NCBI GenBank assembly: GCA_003541895.1
Contig: DPLR01000329.1
Location: forward strand, 1,197-9,321
Direction: 5' to 3'
From: Cytophagales bacterium
GTDB taxonomy: Bacteria > Bacteroidota > Bacteroidia > Cytophagales > Cyclobacteriaceae
Length of the DNA stretch: 8,125 nt
Shown: piece after piece, positions 1 to 6,487 of the stretch
Layout: each line of letters begins with the position of its first letter
How positions within the stretch are numbered: the first letter of the stretch is position 1
Translations under genes and position numbers: made by a program
The notes under the pieces: model-generated
Databases searched by the model: none
The model's input: the letters and a program-made list of their open reading frames with translations, nothing else
What the model was told of the DNA's origin: nothing

Positions 1-1628
1 TCTTTGCCTGCAGCGATGGCCATTTCATCAATAAAACTTTCAAAGGCAAAGCCGTTGGTGGAGGCATACACGGAGCGCCACCACATCACCGGTATGGGCG
101 ACTCGAGTGGAGTATCGCCAAAACTGTAGTGTGGAATGGAGTTGAAGTAAGGCTCTAAGAATCCTTCGGTATCACTTCCATTAAAAACAGATTTATCGGC
201 ACCTGGATTTTGGGTGTCCATATTTTGACCTGCAACACGTGTTTCAAATGCAAAGATGCTTCCGTTGCTTACGCCACCCCGACATTGATAAACCATGCCC
301 GGACGGAACGGCCCCATCGTCATGTCATCTTCACGTGTCCACACTACTTGCACCGGTGCTTTGATTTCTTTGCTGATCATCACGGCTTCGTAGGGATAAT
401 CAGTAAATGCTTTGCGACCAAAACCACCACCGAGGAAAGTCATGTTTACCGTAACTTTTTCAATCGGGAGTTTGAGTGCTTTGGCAATGTCGCCTTGAAT
501 CCAATCAGGGCCTTGTATTGGCCCCCAGATTTCGCAACTATCTTCTTTTACGTGGGCCACGCAGTTGAGTGGCTCCATGCAGCTATGAGATTCGTAAGGT
601 GTTTCGTATAGCGCCTCTAATTTTTTTTCTGACTTCTGAAAAGCTTCTGCAAAGTTGCCGTGGGTTTTAAATGAAATTAAATTACCTTTTTGCAGTTGGT
701 CTTTCATTTTGTCGTAGAGCTGCTCGGTGCTGTGGTAATCAAAACCTGAATCATCCCATTCTACTTTCAAAACTTTTCTTCCTTGCATGGCGCTCCACAG
801 ATTGTCGGCCACCACAGCCACACCTTCAAAGAGATTATCAAACACTTCGCGTTGTATTTTGAGAACGTGTTTTACGCCAGCCACTTTTTTGGTTTCGGTG
901 TCGTCAAAGCTTTTCACTTTTCCGCGGAAGCGTGGATTACGCTCAACCACCGCATATAACATGCCCGGCAACTTTTTGTCGATGCCGAAAATGGCTGTGC
1001 CGTTGGTTTTCAATGGAGTATCTTGGCGAGGCATCGGTTTGCGAATCACCTTATACTCGCGTGGATTTTTTAAAACCACATTTTTTGGAGGAGTAAGTTT
1101 GGATGCATCGGCAACCAACTCTCCGTATCCCAATTTTTTTCCGGAAGGCTTGTGGATGACAAATCCATTTTCAGCGTAACACTCGGTTTTACTAACACTC
1201 CACTTGTTAGCAGCAGCCTCGATTAGCATTTCGCGAGCAGTGGCGCTGAGGTTCAATAATTTTTTATAAATGCCCCGAACGGTTGAGCTGCCACCCGTAA
1301 TCTGGCTTCCATATTTTGTTGGGTGCCCTTGAGCAAAAACAATATTGACTTGATCAAGATTTACTTCCAGTTCTTCGGCCACCATTTGTGGCACGGCTTG
1401 AAAAGATCCTTGGCCCATTTCTGAGCGGTGGTTGACGATGGTTACTTTGCCCGCGCTGTCAATGGAGATCCAGGCGTTTAATTCAATGCCGAGATTTTCA
1501 GCGCTGTCAGTAGAGAGAACTTCCATTTCTTTTCCGCTGGCAGGAAAATGAAAACCCAGCGAAAGAGCTGCGCCCGTCATGCCGCTGAGGCGAATAAAAT
1601 TTCTGCGTGATATGTTTTGCGTTTCCAT
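1..1628 (-). CDS. Isoquinoline 1-oxidoreductase-like large subunit, molybdopterin-binding, Tat signal (partial, C-terminus off the left edge)
   Basis: Catalytic subunit of a molybdenum hydroxylase that would oxidise an aldehyde or N-heterocycle using water as oxygen source; the substrate cannot be told from sequence. Reading from ATG 1628-1626, the frame stays open to position 3 (542 codons). The N-terminus has a twin-arginine motif, SRRNFIR at residues 7-13, followed by a hydrophobic stretch (MTGAALSLGF), so export by Tat is expected. QITGGSS lies near residues 109-115 and the glycine-rich Mo-cofactor motif GGGFGRK at 400-406. The visible end, around WWRSV and FESFIDEMAIAAGK, matches the IorB/COG1529 pattern. 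Family members usually exceed 700 residues, so roughly the last 180-200 are missing, including the catalytic Glu near the C-terminus. Start choice: it gives the Tat signal at the very N-terminus and lies 9 nt after the small-subunit stop, so the two are co-transcribed. Related xanthine dehydrogenase or CoxL-type subunits are less likely because of the Tat signal and the two-subunit layout. Confidence 0.93.
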   Translation of the reverse strand, partial: METQNISRRNFIRLSGMTGAALSLGFHFPASGKEMEVLSTDSAENLGIELNAWISIDSAGKVTIVNHRSEMGQGSFQAVPQMVAEELEVNLDQVNIVFAQGHPTKYGSQITGGSSTVRGIYKKLLNLSATAREMLIEAAANKWSVSKTECYAENGFVIHKPSGKKLGYGELVADASKLTPPKNVVLKNPREYKVIRKPMPRQDTPLKTNGTAIFGIDKKLPGMLYAVVERNPRFRGKVKSFDDTETKKVAGVKHVLKIQREVFDNLFEGVAVVADNLWSAMQGRKVLKVEWDDSGFDYHSTEQLYDKMKDQLQKGNLISFKTHGNFAEAFQKSEKKLEALYETPYESHSCMEPLNCVAHVKEDSCEIWGPIQGPDWIQGDIAKALKLPIEKVTVNMTFLGGGFGRKAFTDYPYEAVMISKEIKAPVQVVWTREDDMTMGPFRPGMVYQCRGGVSNGSIFAFETRVAGQNMDTQNPGADKSVFNGSDTEGFLEPYFNSIPHYSFGDTPLESPIPVMWWRSVYASTNGFAFESFIDEMAIAAGK

Positions 1629-1637
1629 ACTCAAAAA

Positions 1638-2105
1638 TTATTTGGAAGCTTGAAGAGTTGATGCTGTTTTGATGGCTTTGCGAATGCGCCCGTAGGTACC
1701 ACAACGGCAAATGTGCCCTTGCATGTGCGTGTCGATGTCTTTGTCGGTTGGGTGCGGCACTCTTTTCAATAAGGCGGCTGCTGCCATGATCTGGCCACTT
1801 TGGCAATAACCACACTGTGGCACTTGTTCTTTGATCCATGCTTGTTGTACTACATGAGAATTGTTTTGAGACAATCCTTCAATGGTGGTAATTTCTTTGC
1901 CAACGGCAGCCTTCACGGGCAATGAGCACGAGCGAATCGGGTTGCCATTCAAATGAACGGTGCACGCTCCGCATTGCGCAATTCCGCATCCGTATTTGGT
2001 GCCAGTAAGTCCAACGAAATCGCGAATAGCCCAGAGCAAGGGCATTGCAGGGTCTGCATCAATGGTGTGTGTTTTTCCATTGACCTTTAATGTTAATAAT
2101 GCCAT
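1638..2105 (-). CDS. Isoquinoline 1-oxidoreductase-like small subunit, [2Fe-2S] protein
   Basis: Electron-transfer subunit carrying the two [2Fe-2S] clusters of a molybdenum hydroxylase (IorA/CoxS type). At 155 residues it is the normal size for this family. The N-terminal plant-ferredoxin-like cluster uses C40, C45, C48 and C60 ([17 protein letters not shown]). The C-terminal helical [2Fe-2S] domain uses C98 and C101 (QCGYCQSG) and C133 and C135 ([11 protein letters not shown]), the form typical of IorA. There is no signal peptide, so it is expected to be carried to the periplasm folded together with the Tat-bearing large subunit; that is inference from the family. It is the first gene of a two-gene minus-strand unit, and its stop lies 9 nt before the large-subunit ATG. 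No FAD subunit is seen between or upstream of the two genes, which fits the two-subunit IorAB arrangement in which electrons pass to a respiratory acceptor rather than to NAD. The electron acceptor is not visible in this window. Confidence 0.95.
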   Translation of the reverse strand: MALLTLKVNGKTHTIDADPAMPLLWAIRDFVGLTGTKYGCGIAQCGACTVHLNGNPIRSCSLPVKAAVGKEITTIEGLSQNNSHVVQQAWIKEQVPQCGYCQSGQIMAAAALLKRVPHPTDKDIDTHMQGHICRCGTYGRIRKAIKTASTLQASK

Positions 2106-2296
2106 ACAGTTTTTGATTGGAAGGTTGAATATACGAAATCATCAACTGTGGCGCTGTTAAAAAAATGTAAAAGGGAAATGAAAGACTTCGTTTACTCAAA
2201 CCCTTTGCTTGAAACTCATGTAAAAACAAAGTCACTATCACATGGAAAATAAGTTTAATTTAGTAAATCATCATTGGAGGAGATTTTAGATTTATC
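2106..2296. promoter_or_regulatory. Divergent intergenic region between the Mo-hydroxylase genes and the glycosidase
   Basis: This 191-nt spacer must hold the promoters for both the leftward two-gene unit and the rightward lipoprotein glycosidase, because the two units start head to head. I could not place a convincing Bacteroidota promoter (TTG about 19-21 nt before TAnnTTTG) on either strand. The nearest plus-strand match is TAAGTTTA at 2250-2257, without a good upstream TTG. Short open frames that cross the spacer look like noise. No clear operator palindrome was seen. Confidence 0.4.
2276..2282 (+). promoter_or_regulatory. Purine-rich Shine-Dalgarno-like site for the glycosidase gene
   Basis: The sequence GGAGGAG matches the anti-Shine-Dalgarno end of 16S rRNA well, but leaves 14 nt before the ATG at 2297, longer than the usual 5-9. 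There is no alternative in-frame start between the two. Strong sites are uncommon in Bacteroidota, and none of the other genes here has one, so it may be either a functional site or chance. Confidence 0.4.
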
Positions 2297-4294
2297 ATGA
2301 AATCATTTTTCAAATGCTATTTTGTTATTTATACAGCTCTTTTTTCTTGTCAAGAGGAAAATCGTTTTAAAATTGATCATCATCAGTTAGCAAAGGAGTA
2401 TTATAACGAAGATGCTGAATGGTATGTTAAGAACATTCCCTTTTTTGAGTGCTCGGATAAAATAATTCAAGACGTATACTATTACCGCTGGGAGCTTTTC
2501 AAGGCTCATATCCGGAATGTGGGTGTGAATGAATACGTTATAACCGAATTTATTGACCACGTGCCTTGGGACCGTGAGCCTTATTGTACGATCAATGCTG
2601 CATCCATGCACCATATTTACGAAGGCCGTTGGTTGAAAGATCAATGCTATATGGATGGCTATATCAATTATTTATTTTATAAGGGTGGTAATGATCGCAG
2701 ATACAGCGAAAGTATTGCCGATGCCACTTATGCTCGTCACTTAGTAAATGGCGACAAGAAATTCATTGTCGATCAGTTGGATAGTATGATAGCCATACAA
2801 AATCGGTGGGCAGATCATTATGATTCAGCTAAGAATCTTTATTACATACCAGCTATGCCTGATGCCACGGAATATAATATCGCTGCAGTCGATGCCTCTG
2901 GCGGTAAAGGTGGCTTTGAAGGAGGCGAGGCTTTCCGGCCAACCATCAACAGCTATATGTTTAGCAATGCGTTGGCCATATCAAAAATTGCCGCATTGGC
3001 AGGGCGCGAAAAAACAAGCAAGCAGTACCAGGCACAGGCCGATCAATTAAAAAATAATATTCAAAATTATTTGTGGAATGACGATCTCGTGCATTTCACT
3101 GACCGGTATAAAGTCAATAATCAATTTGTAAAATATTGGGAGTTTATCCGTGGTCGTGAGCTGGCTGGTTTCGCACCTTGGTATTTTAATTTGCCCGATG
3201 ATCAACCAAAATATCATCAAGCATGGAAGCACTTGAAAGACACGAGTCAACTGCTCGGAAAATTTGGATTTCGCACCAACGAACCATCCTATCAATACTA
3301 CTTCAAACAGTTAGCGTGGTTCAATGGAAAGCGCAGCAGTCAGTGGAATGGCCCCAGTTGGCCCTATCAAACCAGTCAGGCATTAACGGGTATGGCCAAT
3401 TTTATTCAACACTATGATCAGTCAATTTTAACTCCTTCTGATTATGTTAATTCGTTAAGGTTATTTGCAAGGCAACACCTCTTACCAGCGGGTACGATCA
3501 ATCTGGTTGAGAATTACGACCCCAATTTTGGTGGCCCGATTGTACATGAATATTGGAGCGATCATTATCTGCATTCTACTTTTAATAACCTGGTGATTTC
3601 GGGTTTGTGTGGAATTCAACCCAGCGAGGGCGATTCTCTTGACATAAACCAAATAATTGATAGTTCCATCAAATATTATTGCCTTTCTGGGTTGAGTTAT
3701 CACGGGCATGATATCACTGTTCTTTATGATGACAGTGGTGAAAAATATAAGATCGGAAAAGGAGTTAAGGTCTTTGTAGATGGAGAGGAGGTTCGTTTAA
3801 CTCAAAGAAGAAATTCTTTCAGAGTTTATGTGGGCAAGCAAGTGCGTTCAATTACTACAACGAATCCGGTGAATCAAGCCTTAAATATTTCTAAACACAG
3901 ATTTCCAAAGATCTCGGCATCCGTCAACACAGACAGTACTTATCAGTTAAATGATGGAAGAATTTGGTACTTCACTGAAATCAAAAACCAATGGTCAACT
4001 TGGAATTCAACCAACACAGATGACTGGGTGACAATTGAATTTGATGGGCCACGAAATATTTCAGAGATCAAACTTTATCCGGTGGTGAATAGAAAATTTA
4101 TGCTGCCGCAAGGAATTAAGTTCGAATCAAAAATGAACAATGATTGGAAAAGTATTTCAGCGCAAGAATCTCCTACAGCATTAAAACCAAATTCAGTTAA
4201 TCGATGGCATTTGCCTAATACCTCTACAACGTCCATTCGTATTCGATTTACTCATACTGACCCCGTTGCTTTCACTGAAATTGAATGCTTTTAG
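2297..4294 (+). CDS. Lipoprotein glycoside hydrolase, MGH1/GH63-like (alpha/alpha)6 domain with C-terminal F5/8 type C domain
   Basis: Predicted exported glycosidase of 665 residues; the glycan it cleaves cannot be told. Residues 1-17 form a lipoprotein signal with lipobox LFSC, so C18 would be acylated. The next residues, QEEN, resemble the acidic export signal that sends Bacteroidota lipoproteins to the cell surface. Residues of about 50-450 look like the six-hairpin barrel of the mannosylglycerate-hydrolase-like / GH63 group: PWDREPY, GGEAFRPTINSYM (209-221), WNGPSWPYQTS (350-360) and ENYDPNFGGP (405-414). E405 is the likely catalytic base by analogy. The acid is unclear; E192, D199 and E211 are candidates. 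Residues of about 455-515 (LSYHGHDITVLYDDSG onward) form a small beta domain seen in this family. From about 535 to the end lies a discoidin-like F5/8 type C domain that may bind carbohydrate. The gene stands alone: no SusC/SusD pair, regulator or second glycosidase is adjacent. The fold call is firm; the exact GH family is less so. Confidence 0.88.
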   Translation: MKSFFKCYFVIYTALFSCQEENRFKIDHHQLAKEYYNEDAEWYVKNIPFFECSDKIIQDVYYYRWELFKAHIRNVGVNEYVITEFIDHVPWDREPYCTINAASMHHIYEGRWLKDQCYMDGYINYLFYKGGNDRRYSESIADATYARHLVNGDKKFIVDQLDSMIAIQNRWADHYDSAKNLYYIPAMPDATEYNIAAVDASGGKGGFEGGEAFRPTINSYMFSNALAISKIAALAGREKTSKQYQAQADQLKNNIQNYLWNDDLVHFTDRYKVNNQFVKYWEFIRGRELAGFAPWYFNLPDDQPKYHQAWKHLKDTSQLLGKFGFRTNEPSYQYYFKQLAWFNGKRSSQWNGPSWPYQTSQALTGMANFIQHYDQSILTPSDYVNSLRLFARQHLLPAGTINLVENYDPNFGGPIVHEYWSDHYLHSTFNNLVISGLCGIQPSEGDSLDINQIIDSSIKYYCLSGLSYHGHDITVLYDDSGEKYKIGKGVKVFVDGEEVRLTQRRNSFRVYVGKQVRSITTTNPVNQALNISKHRFPKISASVNTDSTYQLNDGRIWYFTEIKNQWSTWNSTNTDDWVTIEFDGPRNISEIKLYPVVNRKFMLPQGIKFESKMNNDWKSISAQESPTALKPNSVNRWHLPNTSTTSIRIRFTHTDPVAFTEIECF

Positions 4295-4297
4295 ATC

Positions 4298-4343
4298 GGG
4301 CATTCAAAAAAGTTAAGAAATCACCCAATCTGACTTAATGCCC
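4298..4343 (+). terminator. Weak terminator-like hairpin after the glycosidase gene
   Basis: GGGCATT at 4298-4304 pairs with AATGCCC at 4337-4343, starting 3 nt past the stop codon. An inner AAGT/ACTT pair can extend the stem with a bulge on the left arm. The loop is long (about 30 nt between the outer arms) and no T-run follows directly; the first one (TTTTTT) lies about 25 nt downstream. An alternative hairpin, GAATGC/GCATTC, overlaps the stop codon. This may be a weak terminator or a 3'-end RNA structure. Confidence 0.28.
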
Positions 4344-4358
4344 TAGTTGCAATAGAAA

Positions 4359-4374
4359 TAAAAAATATTTTTTA
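4359..4374. repeat. Perfect 16-nt A/T palindrome
   Basis: TAAAAAATATTTTTTA is a perfect palindrome centred on the TA at 4366-4367. On either strand it gives an A-run followed by a T-run. With the hairpin just upstream it could supply the T-tract of a terminator, or it may simply be an A/T-rich spacer. Confidence 0.5.
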
Positions 4375-4419
4375 AAGTAACTATTCCGTTTATAAATTGC
4401 GAACCCTATATAGTTGGCA

Positions 4420-4683
4420 ATGATAGCGCTGAGAAACATTCTCATTTCTGTAATCTTCTTTACGGAAGATTTTACCCGCATTGTTGCGGTAGATCTTGGC
4501 AATCGACTTGTTGATCTGTTCAGTTCCATAGAGAGAACTGCGCCTACGAGCCCGGTGATTCCTCGCAAGCTTATACGAAGGGCAGAAGAAAAATTGCAAG
4601 ACGCTGTCAGGCAAATGATCATGCGCCAAACCATGTCCGACCGCAGAAGAAAATATTTTGGCTCTGATCCATTCAGACCCTGA
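4420..4683 (+). CDS. Unassigned small open frame (hypothetical)
   Basis: The open frame starts directly after a TAG at 4411-4413; TTG 4414 or ATG 4420 could start it, giving 89 or 87 residues. I do not recognise the product. It has a hydrophobic start (ALRNILISVIFF), a mixed middle (TRIVAVDLGNRLVDLF) and a long basic amphipathic helix (KLIRRAEEKLQDAVRQMIMR), ending in SDPFRP. Amino-acid composition is more protein-like than the overlapping minus-strand frames, which is the only argument for it. No ribosome binding site is seen. Its TGA stop is in the same frame as the following metallophosphatase gene and lies 12 nt before that gene's TTG. It could be a small real gene, a remnant of an older gene, or chance. 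Confidence 0.22.
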   Translation: MIALRNILISVIFFTEDFTRIVAVDLGNRLVDLFSSIERTAPTSPVIPRKLIRRAEEKLQDAVRQMIMRQTMSDRRRKYFGSDPFRP

Positions 4684-4695
4684 AAACTCCGATCT

Positions 4696-6429
4696 TTGGG
4701 TCGCCAAAAAGTTACCCGCATCAAATCTTTTGAATCAAACAGACGAGAATTTTTAAAGAAAGCTTCACGCTTCGGATTGTCGTTTGGTGTAAGTAACATT
4801 CTCCCATCAGTTACATCTGCATTTTCTTTAGCTAACGGATTCTTGGAAACGAAGAAATTATCCGTTCAAAATGGGAAGGCGCATATAATTTCTTTGCTGC
4901 ACACAACCGATATCCACGCGCAACTATTTACCCACGATGAACTTTTTGTAGAAAACGGAAAAGCAGTTTATAAAAAGCGCGGAGGTTTTGCTGTACTCAA
5001 AACAATGATCAATACACTGCGCGAACAAAACCCAAATTCAATTGTAATAGACGGAGGCGATTGTTTTCAAGGTAGCGGTTTGGCATCGCTGACGAATGGC
5101 GAAGCGATTGTGCCATTGATCAACAACATCGGTTACGATTTGATGCTTCCTGGCAATTGGGAAGTAGTGTATGGAAAAGAAATGTTGGTGAAAGACATGG
5201 CCGGTTACAATGGCGCAAAAATTTGTGCCAACATGTTTCATCAAACCAACGATGCACAGAATGGCGAATCCATTTTTCCTCCCTTTTTTGTAAAGGAATT
5301 GGCTGGAATAAAATTAGGGTTCATCGGTTACAACGATCCTCTCACGCCCAAGCGTCAATCGCCCGCCTATAGCAACGGAATAAAATTTACTTCACCCGAA
5401 TACAATCTGGAAAAATATGTGAAGGCCCTTCGCGAGGATGAAAAGTGTCATCTCATTTTTCTGGTTACCCACATGGGGTTAACGCAGCAAGTTGATCTGG
5501 CTAACAAACCATTCACGAAAGGAGTTGATTTTATTTTAGGTGCCGATACACACGAGCGAGTTCGTCAGCCAATTCAAGGAGTAAATTCAAAAGTAACTGA
5601 GCCAGGTGCTTTCGGTTCGTTTGTTGGCAAGCTCGATATTGTGGTTGAAGATGGGGTTGTCAAAGATCAATCGTATCATTTGCTTGATGTCGATCCTGAA
5701 TTGTATAAGGAAGATGAGGAGATGAATGTGCTGATCAAAAAAGTGCGCGAGCCCTATCGCAAAGAACTTGATCGCGTCATCGGGAAAACGAAGTCTCCCT
5801 TGGTGCGCTACTATATTTTAGAAACGCCAATGGACAATTTCATCACCGATGCAATTAGGTGGAAGTTCAAACCCGATATTGCCTTCAGTAACGGATTTCG
5901 ATTTTGTCCTCCATTGGTTCCAGATCCTTCAAAGGGTTATGCAGAAATAACCAAAGATTTTTTGTGGAGTATGCTTCCGGTGAACAGCGAAGCAAAACAA
6001 GGCGTGATCAACGGTAAACAATTGTGGGATTGGTTTGAGCGCGAATTGGAAAACGCTTTTGCCAAAAATGCGACCGAGCGCTTTGGCGGTTGGCTGGTGC
6101 GTTTCAGTGGCATGGAGGTGAACATTACGGTGGGCAATGAGTTTGGCAAACGCGTGAACTACATCAAAGTAAAAGGCCAACCGATTGACCTGAAAAAAAA
6201 TTACACGTTCGTGGCGTGCGAGCGCGAGGGCGATCCTGATTCAACCATTTGCAGACATAACAATGTACATGCACCAAAGCGATTGGGTAAAACACTGCAC
6301 GGTGTGATAGAAGAATACCTTGCATTGCATTCACCCATTTCTCCAACCATGGACGGAAGAATTTCAGCCACTGACGCACCCGTTACTTTGCTTACGCAGT
6401 CGATGGGATTTGATTATGAATTCAGGTAA
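4696..6429 (+). CDS. Tat-exported SoxB-like / 5'-nucleotidase-superfamily metallophosphatase
   Basis: A two-metal hydrolase of 577 residues, expected in the periplasm. Residues 15-35 hold a twin-arginine signal (SNRREFLKKASRFG). The N-terminal calcineurin-like domain has HTTDIHAQL (D72, H74), DGGDCFQGSG (D122, C123), GNWEVVYG (N154, W155), VTHMG (H259) and GADTHERV (D284, H286). The C-terminal 5'-nucleotidase domain follows from about residue 365 (ETPMDNFITDA, SNGFRFCPP, FGGWLVRF) to the end. In UshA-type nucleotidases the equivalent motifs are GNHE and GH-S/T-H/Q; here Trp replaces the catalytic-dyad His, as I recall for SoxB (GHWE), and Asp replaces a metal-binding His. The substrate could be a nucleotide, a sugar-nucleotide or a SoxYZ-bound sulfur group; no sox genes are near. 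The start is uncertain: no in-frame ATG precedes the Tat motif, so TTG 4696 is used, without a Shine-Dalgarno site. The next gene follows after 58 nt on the same strand and may be co-transcribed. Confidence 0.9.
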   Translation: MGRQKVTRIKSFESNRREFLKKASRFGLSFGVSNILPSVTSAFSLANGFLETKKLSVQNGKAHIISLLHTTDIHAQLFTHDELFVENGKAVYKKRGGFAVLKTMINTLREQNPNSIVIDGGDCFQGSGLASLTNGEAIVPLINNIGYDLMLPGNWEVVYGKEMLVKDMAGYNGAKICANMFHQTNDAQNGESIFPPFFVKELAGIKLGFIGYNDPLTPKRQSPAYSNGIKFTSPEYNLEKYVKALREDEKCHLIFLVTHMGLTQQVDLANKPFTKGVDFILGADTHERVRQPIQGVNSKVTEPGAFGSFVGKLDIVVEDGVVKDQSYHLLDVDPELYKEDEEMNVLIKKVREPYRKELDRVIGKTKSPLVRYYILETPMDNFITDAIRWKFKPDIAFSNGFRFCPPLVPDPSKGYAEITKDFLWSMLPVNSEAKQGVINGKQLWDWFERELENAFAKNATERFGGWLVRFSGMEVNITVGNEFGKRVNYIKVKGQPIDLKKNYTFVACEREGDPDSTICRHNNVHAPKRLGKTLHGVIEEYLALHSPISPTMDGRISATDAPVTLLTQSMGFDYEFR

Positions 6430-6487
6430 AAATATTTATGAAGTACTCAAGGCAACTCGATAATTTAGTGAACACAACTAACGATTT

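Larger units (their letters stand above)
4295..4695. other. Gene-poor stretch between the glycosidase and the SoxB-like gene
   Basis: These 401 nt contain no gene that I recognise. In order they hold a bulged inverted repeat just after the glycosidase stop, an A/T palindrome, and an unassigned open frame on the plus strand (4414/4420-4683). Overlapping minus-strand frames are also open, but their composition (rich in S, R and M, or in R, H, Q and N) looks like antisense noise. I checked by eye for tRNA, tmRNA and RNase P landmarks and saw none. The stretch must carry the promoter of the downstream metallophosphatase, unless that gene is read from the glycosidase transcript. Confidence 0.5.

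Noticed and set aside
210..1179. Three plus-strand open frames within the Mo-hydroxylase large-subunit region
   Set aside because: They are antisense to a clear minus-strand coding sequence with recognised motifs, and their translations have no family resemblance.
2250..2257. TAAGTTTA as a Bacteroidota -7 promoter element
   Set aside because: It lacks the final G of TAnnTTTG and there is no TTG at the proper distance upstream. TAATTTAG at 6461-6468 was rejected for the same reason.
4681..4683. TGA read as selenocysteine or tryptophan to join the upstream frame to the metallophosphatase
   Set aside because: A Tat signal must be at the N-terminus, no SECIS-like hairpin is evident, and other genes in the window use normal stops. 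Nothing suggests recoding.
4390..4707. Second minus-strand open frame of 105 codons in the same spacer
   Set aside because: It is rich in Arg, His, Gln and Asn with no recognisable motif, and it competes with both the plus-strand frame and the other minus-strand frame. No support beyond being open.
4335..4799. Long minus-strand open frame of 154 codons across the spacer and the start of the metallophosphatase gene
   Set aside because: Its composition is rich in Ser, Arg and Met, it overlaps the Tat signal coding region antisense, and it resembles no family I know. It is best explained as an antisense shadow.
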